Shown: in pieces, positions 1-5,880 of the stretch | Numbering within the stretch: the stretch's first letter is position 1 | How the letters are laid out: each line of letters begins with the position of its first letter | Assembly: GCA_020025035.1 (NCBI GenBank) | Contig: JAHHSU010000061.1 | Location: 1 to 5,913, forward strand | Length of the DNA: 5,913 nt | Source of the DNA: Thomasclavelia sp. | Lineage (GTDB): Bacteria > Bacillota_I > Bacilli_A > Erysipelotrichales > Coprobacillaceae | Reading direction: 5' to 3' | Notes under the pieces: model-generated | Database searches by the model: none | Told to the model about the DNA's origin: nothing | The model's input: only the letters and a program-made list of their open reading frames with translations | Translations under genes and position numbers: made by a program

Positions 1-135
1 TTCTCATACTACTTCTAATATCTTTTCTATTATGAAAGATGTTATACAAAAAAAATGAAGATTTTATTATCTTGTAGTTAATAATGTTTCATCTAATAAA
101 CAATCTTCTATAAAACTTCATGAACTAGATAGAAT

Positions 136-165
136 AAAAAAAGAAGATATTAGGATATCTTCTTT
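136..165 (-). terminator. Intrinsic terminator (minus strand)
   Basis: A perfect 11-bp stem (140-150 with 155-165) has a 4-nt loop. Read on the minus strand it is followed by seven U (complement of A136-A142). The U-tract gives the direction. No recognisable gene lies just upstream on the minus strand, so it is either a backup for the antiporter transcript or left over from a lost gene. Confidence 0.6.
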
Positions 166-301
166 GAATTAAATTATTCCTAGATGAATTAAGCAAAATT
201 TATATAACAAAAAATTTGATTTTCTATAAAAATAAGCTTTTATTTCTTAATTTCACTTTTTACTTGTAATTTAAGATAAATATATAGTGTTTTCATTGAT
301 G

Positions 302-356
302 GAACACATTTTTAAATATACATCTTAAACTCTTTTTTATTTACCACCATGTGTTC
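302..356. repeat. Short inverted repeat GAACACAT / ATGTGTTC
   Basis: Eight-base arms at 302-309 and 349-356 are perfectly complementary and enclose 39 bases. There is no T-tract and no flanking duplication that I can see, so it is not clearly a terminator or a mobile element. It could be the two ends of a tiny element or a chance match. Confidence 0.3.
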
Positions 357-414
357 AATCTTTATCTTGGTTTTTACTAGGATTATTCTGTTTATATATG
401 TATATGATGATAAT

Positions 415-460
415 AAAAAGTACTCATTAATGACAATTACAAATCATTCATGAATACTTT
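415..460 (-). terminator. Terminator of the antiporter gene
   Basis: On the minus strand, AAAGTATTCAT (460-450) pairs with ATGAGTACTTT (427-417) over 11 bp with one G-U pair. It continues inward through a single G/A mismatch to AATGA (448-444) with TCATT (433-429) around a 10-nt loop. A run of five U (419-415) follows. It lies 30 bases after the antiporter stop codon, which is the expected place for a rho-independent terminator. Confidence 0.85.
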
Positions 461-489
461 TATAGGAATTTTTCTAACTTCAATGGATA

Positions 490-1668
490 TCATGATTTTG
501 ATAATAATTTTTGATAAACTGCCTCTATACAAAAAGCACCTACTGGAGCAGTAATTAAAATTGCCATGACTGCTATAGTTAAAACAATATGACCACATGA
601 TAATCCCATTGCTAAAGGAACACCACCAAAAGCTGCCTGAACTGTTGCTTTAGGTGTATAAGAAACCATACAAAATAATCTTTCTTTCATTGTAAATTTT
701 GTTTTTAACAAACATACAAATACTCCAATCATTCTAAATGTAACAACACCAAGAATTAATAATACAGCTGGAATACCTGCTGATGTAACATAATGAATAT
801 CTACCGTTGCACCTACTAATACAAATAGGAAAACCTCAGCAATCACCCATAATTTATTAAATCTTTCTGATAAACGTTGAGCTACTTTTTCTTTATTTTT
901 TTGTAAAGTAATTCCAATTGTCATTACACCTACTAATGAAGCAAAAGGGATTATATCTTTAAACGAATCCTCAAATGAAACTAATAAAAACGAAACACTT
1001 AAAATAACCATTAATTTAATTGTATCTCTAATATGGACTTTTTCAAACCATTTAGAAAGAATAAATCCAACTACAACTCCTGCTAATATACCTAATCCTA
1101 TAGAAATTGGGATATCTATAAAACTTTGAGCTGATACTCCATTTCCTTTGGCTAATCCTGTAAACACACTAAACATAACAATTACAAAAACATCATCTAC
1201 AGATGCACCAGCAAGAATTACTTGTGGAACACTATGTTCTAATCCATATCCTTCTTCCATAATTTTTAACATTTTTGGTACTACAATTGCTGGCGAAACA
1301 GCACCAACCACTGCTCCCATAATTGCAGCATCTAATACACTAATCCCTAATAATTTTGGTGCTAATACTACCATTCCTAATATTTCAAAACAAGCAGGAA
1401 CAAAACACATCAAAATTGCTGGCCTACCAATTTTCTTTAAATCATCTAAATCTAATGATAAACCTGCACGTGTTAATATAATAATTAGTGCAATTCTTCT
1501 TAAATCTGATGATATTCCAATTAATGAACTATCAATTAAATTCAATACAGATGGTCCTAACACAATTCCTGTTAAAATCATCCCCGTTAAACTAGGTAGG
1601 TGAATTTTTTTACACACATACCCCATTAACATACCTAGTAGCATAATTAATGCAATACTATTTAACAT
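490..1668 (-). CDS. Cation:proton antiporter, CPA2/NHA (SLC9B)-like, under a fluoride riboswitch
   Basis: Predicted 392-residue integral membrane protein with roughly 10-13 hydrophobic segments and no large soluble domain. This is the usual length for a bare CPA-type Na+(cation)/H+ exchanger; it lacks the TrkA-N tail of many Kef/CPA2 proteins. Seen in the sequence: an early LPSLTGMILTGIVLGP segment, the stretch GAVSPAIVVPKML (about 121-133), an Asp-Asp pair in GASVDDV (D158, D159), and TPKATVQAA (about 338-346). The wording of these blocks resembles the NHA/SLC9B branch, where the paired aspartates are the ion-binding site. Adjacent acidic residues in that position usually mark electrogenic exchangers. 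I chose the ATG at 1668 because AAGGAGG lies 8 bases upstream. An in-frame ATG at 1734 would lie inside the riboswitch and its terminator. The gene stands alone between the riboswitch and its own terminator. Ion specificity is unknown; that it helps with fluoride stress is inferred from its control element. Confidence 0.88.
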   Translation of the reverse strand: MLNSIALIMLLGMLMGYVCKKIHLPSLTGMILTGIVLGPSVLNLIDSSLIGISSDLRRIALIIILTRAGLSLDLDDLKKIGRPAILMCFVPACFEILGMVVLAPKLLGISVLDAAIMGAVVGAVSPAIVVPKMLKIMEEGYGLEHSVPQVILAGASVDDVFVIVMFSVFTGLAKGNGVSAQSFIDIPISIGLGILAGVVVGFILSKWFEKVHIRDTIKLMVILSVSFLLVSFEDSFKDIIPFASLVGVMTIGITLQKNKEKVAQRLSERFNKLWVIAEVFLFVLVGATVDIHYVTSAGIPAVLLILGVVTFRMIGVFVCLLKTKFTMKERLFCMVSYTPKATVQAAFGGVPLAMGLSCGHIVLTIAVMAILITAPVGAFCIEAVYQKLLSKS

Positions 1669-1697
1669 TCTTTTTTCCTCCTTTTGTTGTTGAACGC

Positions 1698-1739
1698 AAA
1701 AAAAGCTGATTTTAAACGTTCTTGTAGAAGTCATCAGCT
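1698..1739 (-). terminator. Riboswitch expression-platform terminator
   Basis: On the minus strand AGCTGAT (1739-1733) pairs perfectly with ATCAGCT (1710-1704), followed by six further U (1703-1698). An inner helix TTCT/AGAA (1729-1726 with 1722-1719) can stack above. The 5' arm uses bases that the aptamer needs for its second hairpin (1740-1737) and pseudoknot (1731-1727), so the two folds are mutually exclusive. Ligand binding would therefore block termination and switch the antiporter gene on. It ends about 30 bases before the chosen start codon. Confidence 0.85.
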
Positions 1740-1790
1740 ATTACTAGCAGTTTAAGTTGATTATAACTTTGGGAGAACTTCATTCCCTAT
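1724..1790 (-). ncRNA. Fluoride riboswitch aptamer (crcB motif)
   Basis: Read on the minus strand, the element has the layout of the fluoride aptamer. Stem GGGA (1787-1784) pairs with TCCC (1774-1771) and encloses an AUG-containing loop. It is followed by AAACTGC, hairpin GCTA-GTAA-TAGC (1748-1737), and the conserved tail CTGATGACTTCTAC (1737-1724). The defining pseudoknot is present: loop GAAGT (1781-1777) is complementary to ACTTC (1731-1727). The order and the conserved bases match what I recall of the known Thermotoga petrophila and Bacillus cereus examples. An extra 5-bp hairpin (1769-1754) sits between the first stem and the AAACTGC segment. The fused terminator indicates a fluoride-ON transcriptional switch. 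Known fluoride regulons include CrcB, CLC-F and also Na+/H+-antiporter-like genes, in line with the gene here. Identification is by eye, without a covariance-model score. Confidence 0.87.
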
Positions 1791-1817
1791 TTATATAAAT
1801 CTTTACATTAATGTCAT
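1790..1817 (-). promoter_or_regulatory. Candidate promoter for the riboswitch-antiporter transcript
   Basis: On the minus strand ATGACA (1817-1812) could be a -35 box, with TATATA (1797-1792) or TATAAA (1795-1790) as the -10 box, spaced 14 or 16 bases. Either choice puts the start site right at the first aptamer stem (about 1787-1783), which is tight. The true -10 may lie slightly upstream, so the location is approximate. Confidence 0.35.
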
Positions 1818-1837
1818 TTAATGATTTCCATATTAGG

Positions 1838-1878
1838 ATTTCCATCATTTGATAATTTATACACCAAATGATGGAAAT
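1838..1878. repeat. Perfect 14-bp inverted repeat after aspS
   Basis: Arms 1838-1851 and 1865-1878 are perfectly complementary around a 13-base loop, starting 13 bases after the aspS stop codon. That position suits a transcription terminator for hisS-aspS, but no U-tract follows on either strand, so it is not a standard intrinsic terminator. It also lies just upstream of the antiporter promoter region. The core ATTTCCAT occurs again as a direct copy at 1824-1831, making three copies in about 55 bases. It may be an mRNA 3'-end stem or a protein-binding site. Confidence 0.6.
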
Positions 1879-1891
1879 AAAATAATTACAA

Positions 1892-3643
1892 TTATTTTTT
1901 AGAGCATACTTTAATTCCTAATTCATCTAATTGTGTTGAATCTACCTTAGAAGGAGATTTTGTTAATAAACATGAAGCACTAGATACTTTTGGAAATGCA
2001 ATCACATCTCTTAATGAATCAGAATGAGTAAGTAACATAGCTATACGATCTAATCCCAATGCAAAGCCACCATGAGGTGGTGTACCATATTGGAACGCAT
2101 CAACAAAGAAACCAAATTGTTCTTGAATCTGTTCTTCACTAAATCCTAATGCCTTAAATACACGTTCTTGAATATCCTGTTTATAAATACGAAGTGAGCC
2201 CCCACCTAATTCATACCCATTTAATACAATATCATATGCATCAGCCAAGCAATCAGCTGGATTAGTTTCTAATAAATCTAAATGTTCTTGCTTAGGTTGA
2301 GTAAATGGATGATGTTTAGCATAATAGCGTTTTGTTTGATCATCATATTCAAACATTGGAAAATCTACTACCCATAAAAATGCAAATTCATCCTCATTAT
2401 ATAATTTTAATTCTTTTCCTAAATGGATACGAATTGCTGCTAAAGCATCACAAACAATATCATAACTTGTATCACTAACAAATAATAATAAATCATTGTC
2501 TTGTGCATCCATCTTTAAAAGTAATTTAGAAAGATTTTCTTCTGTAAAGAATTTTGCTATTGGTCCTTCTGCTTTTTGACCATTTACTTTTAACCATGCT
2601 AGTCCCTTAGCTTTATAACGTTTTGCAATATCTGTTAATTGATCAATCGATTTTCTTGAAAAATTAGATGCTTGATTTTTAACATTAATTCCTTTTACAT
2701 GACCACCATTATTTAATGCAGATTGAAACACCATAAAATCTACATCTTGAACAGTTTCATTTAAATTAACAAGCTCTAAACCAAAACGAATATCTGGTTT
2801 ATCATTTCCAAAACGTTCCATTGATTCCTTCCAAGTCATTTTTGGTAAAGGTAATTCTAAATCAATTCCTTTTACATCTTTCATCATTTTTTGAATCATT
2901 TGTTCACAAACTGATTGGATTTCATTTGCATCCATAAAAGACATTTCTACATCAATTTGTGTAAATTCTAACTGACGATCAGCTCTTAAATCTTCATCCC
3001 TAAAACATCTTGCAATTTGATAATAACGATCAAACCCAGCAACCATTAATAATTGTTTAAATAGTTGTGGAGATTGAGGTAAAGCAAAAAATTCTCCAGG
3101 ATGCGTTCTACTTGGAACTAAAAAATCTCTTGCTCCTTCAGGTGTAGATTTAGTTAAATAAGGAGTATCTATTTCCATAAAATCTAATTGATCTAAATAT
3201 TGGCGAATAGATTTAGTAATTTCATGACGAATTTTTAATTTTTCTTGCATGATAGGACGTCTTAAATCTAAATAGCGATATGCTAATCTAGTATCTTCTA
3301 ATGCATCTGTTTCATTTGCAATAATTAAAGGTGTTGTTTTGGCTTCATTAATAATTTCAATACTACTTGCTTCTATTTCTATATCCCCAGTAGCCATATT
3401 CTTATTTTTAGAACTTCTTTCAATTACCTTTCCAACTACACAAATTACATATTCGTTTTTAATTTGAGAAGAGATAGCTTCTAACTTTTCATCTACAACT
3501 ATTTGTGTAATTCCATAACGATCTCTTAAATCTATAAAAACTAACGCTCCAAGATTTCTTTTTTTAGCTACCCAACCTTTTAATTCTACTATTTCACCTA
3601 CATTTTCAATACGCAAAGCATTATTGTGATACTTTCTACTCAT
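1892..3643 (-). CDS. aspS: Aspartyl-tRNA synthetase
   Basis: Class II synthetase that charges tRNA-Asp with aspartate using ATP, in the cytoplasm. The 583 residues match the bacterial type (about 590). An N-terminal OB-fold anticodon-binding domain covers about 1-100 (GWVAKKRNLG, FIDLRDR). The catalytic core begins with ETD-ALEDTRL-YRYLDLRRP and the TPEGARDFLVPSR block (about 168-179). Motif 2 is FRDEDLRADRQLEFTQID (about 214-231; the family usually has QPEFTQ, here QLEFTQ). The bacterial GAD insertion covers about 278-408, and motif 3 is GGFALGLDRIAML (about 525-537). Leu31, after KKRN, matches E. coli Leu30 rather than the His seen in the Pseudomonas non-discriminating enzyme. This weakly suggests an Asp-specific enzyme. 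The chosen ATG at 3643 has AGGAGGG 8 bases upstream. An in-frame ATG at 3664 would add seven residues but lacks such a site. The gene overlaps the hisS end by 8 bases and shares its T-box-controlled transcript. Confidence 0.96.
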   Translation of the reverse strand: MSRKYHNNALRIENVGEIVELKGWVAKKRNLGALVFIDLRDRYGITQIVVDEKLEAISSQIKNEYVICVVGKVIERSSKNKNMATGDIEIEASSIEIINEAKTTPLIIANETDALEDTRLAYRYLDLRRPIMQEKLKIRHEITKSIRQYLDQLDFMEIDTPYLTKSTPEGARDFLVPSRTHPGEFFALPQSPQLFKQLLMVAGFDRYYQIARCFRDEDLRADRQLEFTQIDVEMSFMDANEIQSVCEQMIQKMMKDVKGIDLELPLPKMTWKESMERFGNDKPDIRFGLELVNLNETVQDVDFMVFQSALNNGGHVKGINVKNQASNFSRKSIDQLTDIAKRYKAKGLAWLKVNGQKAEGPIAKFFTEENLSKLLLKMDAQDNDLLLFVSDTSYDIVCDALAAIRIHLGKELKLYNEDEFAFLWVVDFPMFEYDDQTKRYYAKHHPFTQPKQEHLDLLETNPADCLADAYDIVLNGYELGGGSLRIYKQDIQERVFKALGFSEEQIQEQFGFFVDAFQYGTPPHGGFALGLDRIAMLLTHSDSLRDVIAFPKVSSASCLLTKSPSKVDSTQLDELGIKVCSKK

Positions 3644-4916
3644 GTTTATGCCCTCCTTGTACATGATGTTCTATATATTCTAATATCTTTTCTAAAGGAA
3701 CCACATCTTGTGTTTTAGAACAAAGACATTTAATATTCACTACTTCATTATTCATTTCTTCTTCTCCAATGATTATTGCAAAATGTGCATTTGTCCTTTC
3801 AGCTGTTTTAAACATAGATTTTAGGGAACGATTTCCATAACCCATATCACAACTAAATCCATTTGCTCTTAACATCGTAATAATCTGACAAGACAAATCC
3901 TTAGCCTCATTACTTAAAGGCATTAAATAGACGTCTAATCCATCTTCTTCATCCATACCATTATTTTCTAATGTAATCACTAATCTTTCTAATCCAAATG
4001 CAAATCCCATACCAGGCATATCTGGACCACCTAATTCTTCGACCATTTTATTGTAGCGACCACCACCACCTAATGTAGCAGCATTTCCTAATGTTGGATC
4101 ATCACTAATCACTTCAAATACTGTTTCAGAATAATAATCCAATCCTCTTACAAGATGACAGTCTATTTCATAACTCATTTCTAAATCATCTAACAATTCA
4201 CATACTTTTTGAAAATGAGCTTTAGACTCTTCACTTAAATAATCTATTGTTTTAGGGACATTTTTTAATAACGGATTATCTTTATCTACTTTACAATCTA
4301 AAATACGCAAAGGATTACTTTGAAAACGTTGTTTACAATCATCACATAATTCATCTAAATGATTTTGAAAATAATCGTGTAATGCTTGTTTGTATGCAAT
4401 ACGACTTTGTTGATCACCTAATGAATTAATATGTAACTTGACATGATCAATTCCAAGTGCTTCAACAATTGTCACAGCCATTACCATACATTCTACATCA
4501 ATTGAAGGATCCTTAATCCCCAACATTTCTACTCCAAATTGATGAAATTGACGCATACGTCCTTTTTGTGGACGTTCATACCTAAACATAGGCCCCATAT
4601 AATAAAGTTTTGTTAATCCATCAGGATTAACATATAACTTATTTTCTACATATGCTCGTACTACTCCAGCAGTTCCTTCAGGTCTTAATGTTAAAGAACG
4701 ATTTTTACGATCACTAAAAGTATACATCTCTTTAGATACAACATCTGTATTTTCGCCTACCGAACGAGTAAACAATTCAGTGTGTTCAAAAATTGGTACT
4801 CTAATTTCTTTAACATTATAATAATGAGCAATAGTATGTAATACTTGTTCTAAATATTGCCAATGTTTCGTTTGTTGTGGAAGTAAATCCATTGTTCCTC
4901 TAGGTGCTTTATACAT
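3636..4916 (-). CDS. hisS: Histidyl-tRNA synthetase
   Basis: Class II synthetase that attaches histidine to tRNA-His in the cytoplasm. The 426 residues are full length for the bacterial enzyme. It opens with the typical APRGTMDLLP. Motif 1 region is about 38-60, TLRPEGTAG (about 76-84) follows, and motif 2 is FRYERPQKGRMRQFHQFGVE (about 111-130). The insertion domain has CDDCKQR...NPLRILDCK (Cys191, Cys194, Cys208). The histidine-specific blocks are LVRGLDYYSETVFEV (about 255-269) and GGGGRYNKMV (about 283-292), and motif 3 is GMGFAFGLERL (about 302-312). A C-terminal anticodon-binding domain covers about 325-426. AAAGGAG precedes the ATG at 4916 by about 7 bases. First gene of the hisS-aspS unit, directly behind the T-box terminator. 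Its last codons (Gly-Gly-His) carry the aspS ribosome binding site, which favours coupled translation. Confidence 0.97.
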   Translation of the reverse strand: MYKAPRGTMDLLPQQTKHWQYLEQVLHTIAHYYNVKEIRVPIFEHTELFTRSVGENTDVVSKEMYTFSDRKNRSLTLRPEGTAGVVRAYVENKLYVNPDGLTKLYYMGPMFRYERPQKGRMRQFHQFGVEMLGIKDPSIDVECMVMAVTIVEALGIDHVKLHINSLGDQQSRIAYKQALHDYFQNHLDELCDDCKQRFQSNPLRILDCKVDKDNPLLKNVPKTIDYLSEESKAHFQKVCELLDDLEMSYEIDCHLVRGLDYYSETVFEVISDDPTLGNAATLGGGGRYNKMVEELGGPDMPGMGFAFGLERLVITLENNGMDEEDGLDVYLMPLSNEAKDLSCQIITMLRANGFSCDMGYGNRSLKSMFKTAERTNAHFAIIIGEEEMNNEVVNIKCLCSKTQDVVPLEKILEYIEHHVQGGHKHE

Positions 4917-4935
4917 AAATTTTCTCCTTTCAAAT

Positions 4936-5176
4936 AAAAAAACGACCTTATAATAAGGACGTTAATTACGTGGTGCCACCTTACTTCACTATAATTTATA
5001 ACATTATAGCCTCATTCCAACCATTACGTAACGTGTAATTAACGTTAATAGCTACTACAATTCACTATTACAGCTCCAAGATGTCTTCAATGTTTCATTA
5101 CATTACTTTTCACCAACCAGTAACTCTCTACAATAATTTAACCATCTACTATTTCTTTTCATTGCTTTTAGTATCT
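4936..5176 (-). ncRNA. T-box riboswitch, tRNA-Asp specific, controlling hisS-aspS
   Basis: The leader has the T-box landmarks in order on the minus strand. Stem I carries AGAGAG (5129-5124) and the distal hairpin TTACT/AGTAA (5123-5119 with 5107-5103) with loop GGTTGGTG. Then come the specifier segment GAA-GAC-ATCTTGGAGC and stem III CTATAAT/ATTATAG (5009-5003 with 4995-4989). The T-box AAGGTGGCACCACG (4982-4969) follows. The antiterminator forms from TAAGG (4983-4979) with CCTTA (4958-4954) and ACG (4971-4969) with CGT (4961-4959), leaving the 7-nt bulge UGGCACC. The specifier GAC (5085-5083) is an Asp codon. The bulge UGGC pairs with GCCA, i.e. a G73 discriminator as in tRNA-Asp; tRNA-His has C73. 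Uncharged tRNA-Asp would therefore switch on both synthetase genes. The specifier position is placed from the conserved flanks by eye. Confidence 0.93.
4943..4963 (-). terminator. T-box terminator hairpin before hisS
   Basis: On the minus strand AACGTCCTTA pairs with TAAGGTCGTT around a 3-nt loop, with one internal U-U mismatch. A run of U follows (to about 4936). Its 5' arm (4961-4954, CGTCCTTA) is also the 3' arm of the antiterminator. The two structures therefore compete, as expected of a transcription-attenuating T-box. Confidence 0.9.
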
Positions 5177-5182
5177 TTTATT

Positions 5183-5211
5183 ATTATAAACATTCATTTT
5201 ATAAATGTCAA
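5183..5211 (-). promoter_or_regulatory. Consensus sigma-A promoter of the hisS-aspS unit
   Basis: On the minus strand TTGACA (5211-5206) and TATAAT (5188-5183) are both perfect and exactly 17 bases apart. Transcription should start near 5176, just before the T-box stem I. Such a strong promoter suits a unit whose output is set by attenuation. Confidence 0.9.
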
Positions 5212-5260
5212 ATCGCTGATATACTAATATTTTATTAGTCAAAACTCATAATATCTATAT

Positions 5261-5290
5261 AAAAAAGTCAGTTATTACACTGACTTTTTT
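5261..5290. terminator. Terminator after the small surface protein gene
   Basis: AAAAAAGTCAGT and ACTGACTTTTTT form a perfect 12-bp stem with a 6-nt loop. The hairpin is flanked by A6 and T6, so it could work on either strand. Its place 34 bases after the 5325-5663 gene makes minus-strand use likely. It insulates the hisS promoter, which begins about 50 bases further on. Confidence 0.88.
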
Positions 5291-5324
5291 ATAGTATTAA
5301 CTTTTATCTTCTTGAAATAATCAT

Positions 5325-5663
5325 TTATATTATCGCAATGTTCTTATCTGTTTTCTTTTTCTTATCATCGTTCATTAATATTAATATTGCTATTAAACTA
5401 AAAGAACTAATAAAACATAGTGAATATCCAAGCATTTTTGTTTTATCTCCAGTAATAACTCCACCTAATGAATTTGAACCAGGATTAACAATTACATCTC
5501 CAGGTTTAATTGGATCAATAATGATATGATCATGCTTCACAAATTCAATTGTTGTAGATTTAACTGGTTCAGTACCCATTCTGCTATCAGTTAACGCCTT
5601 TGTTGGAATAATACATAACATAAAGCACATTACTAAAGCTATAATTAAGCTTTTTTTCTTCAT
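5325..5663 (-). CDS. Small secreted protein with C-terminal cell-wall-sorting-like tail
   Basis: I do not recognise this 112-residue protein as a named family. It has an N-terminal signal peptide: MKKK, then a hydrophobic core to about residue 20, with likely cleavage near Thr-Lys-Ala (23). A short polar stretch follows, containing HIIIDPIKPGDVIVNPGSN. The C-terminus has ITGD (70-73), a hydrophobic segment (about 78-97) and a Lys-rich tail (NDDKKKKTDK). That end has the three-part layout of a sortase substrate, with a TGD box in place of LPxTG, similar to TGD-type signals in some clostridia and relatives. The mature exposed part would be only about 45 residues. AAAGGAG stands 8 bases before the ATG. 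The gene is monocistronic, between the divergent intergenic region and its own terminator. A plain membrane-anchored peptide is the alternative. The gene call is firm; the sortase assignment is tentative. Confidence 0.75.
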   Translation of the reverse strand: MKKKSLIIALVMCFMLCIIPTKALTDSRMGTEPVKSTTIEFVKHDHIIIDPIKPGDVIVNPGSNSLGGVITGDKTKMLGYSLCFISSFSLIAILILMNDDKKKKTDKNIAII

Positions 5664-5880
5664 GATTATTCTCCTTTCTAATAATTTATCCTTACTATCT
5701 TTTATATAACCACTATTAAATTACCATATTTATCCCAAATAATCAATAATATATGACAAAATAATTCAAAAAAATTTTTTTCCGTGAATTGTAAAATGAA
5801 AGTGGAATTATAAATAAACTACAAATTAGTTCATAGATGCCGTATTATTTTGTTGCACACAATTTTCAAAGGAGGCCTCT
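5664..5880. promoter_or_regulatory. Divergent intergenic region
   Basis: It separates the minus-strand small surface protein gene from the plus-strand gene at the edge, so promoters for both must lie here. On the minus strand TTGATT (5746-5741), 17 bases, then TAATTT (5723-5718) is a weak candidate. Another is TTGTCA (5759-5754) with GATAAA 19 bases on. On the plus strand TATAAA (5809-5814) or TATTAT (5843-5848) could serve as -10 boxes, but neither has a good -35. An A7T7-type palindrome lies near 5768-5781. No operator is evident. Confidence 0.35.

Larger units (their letters stand above)
1..410. other. AT-rich gene-poor region, possible gene remnants
   Basis: I see no intact gene here. 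On the plus strand, one frame runs from the left edge (position 2) to a TAA at 170-172 with a single internal TGA at 56-58, placed directly after a run of eight A. The translated halves are charged and serine-rich, and I do not recognise them. On the minus strand, an open stretch without a plausible start or Shine-Dalgarno site runs from about 444 to a TAA near 313, followed by a second short open stretch in the same frame. In DNA this rich in A and T, such stretches can arise by chance. They are at most decayed gene ends. The only firm element is the hairpin terminator at 136-165; a weak inverted repeat lies at 302-356. Confidence 0.4.

Noticed and set aside
2..172. TGA at 56-58 read as tryptophan (Mollicutes-type code) to give one continuous frame
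   Set aside because: The antiporter ends cleanly at TGA, followed by its terminator, and both synthetases use only TGG for Trp, so the standard code fits. The frame is short and unrecognised.
302..356. Miniature transposable element from the GAACACAT inverted repeat
   Set aside because: Only 8-base arms, no target-site duplication seen and no second copy in the window.
1148..1603. Plus-strand open frame of 151 codons
   Set aside because: It lies opposite the antiporter, has a low-complexity Thr/Ile/Asn composition and no ribosome binding site: an antisense shadow.
1669..1734. Upstream in-frame ATG giving the antiporter 22 extra N-terminal residues
   Set aside because: That stretch is the riboswitch tail and terminator, the extra residues are polar and unlike a family N-terminus, and the ATG at 1668 has a near-ideal AAGGAGG.
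5338..5529. Plus-strand open frame of 63 codons
   Set aside because: Antisense to the small surface protein gene, whose signal peptide, Shine-Dalgarno site and terminator make it the real one.
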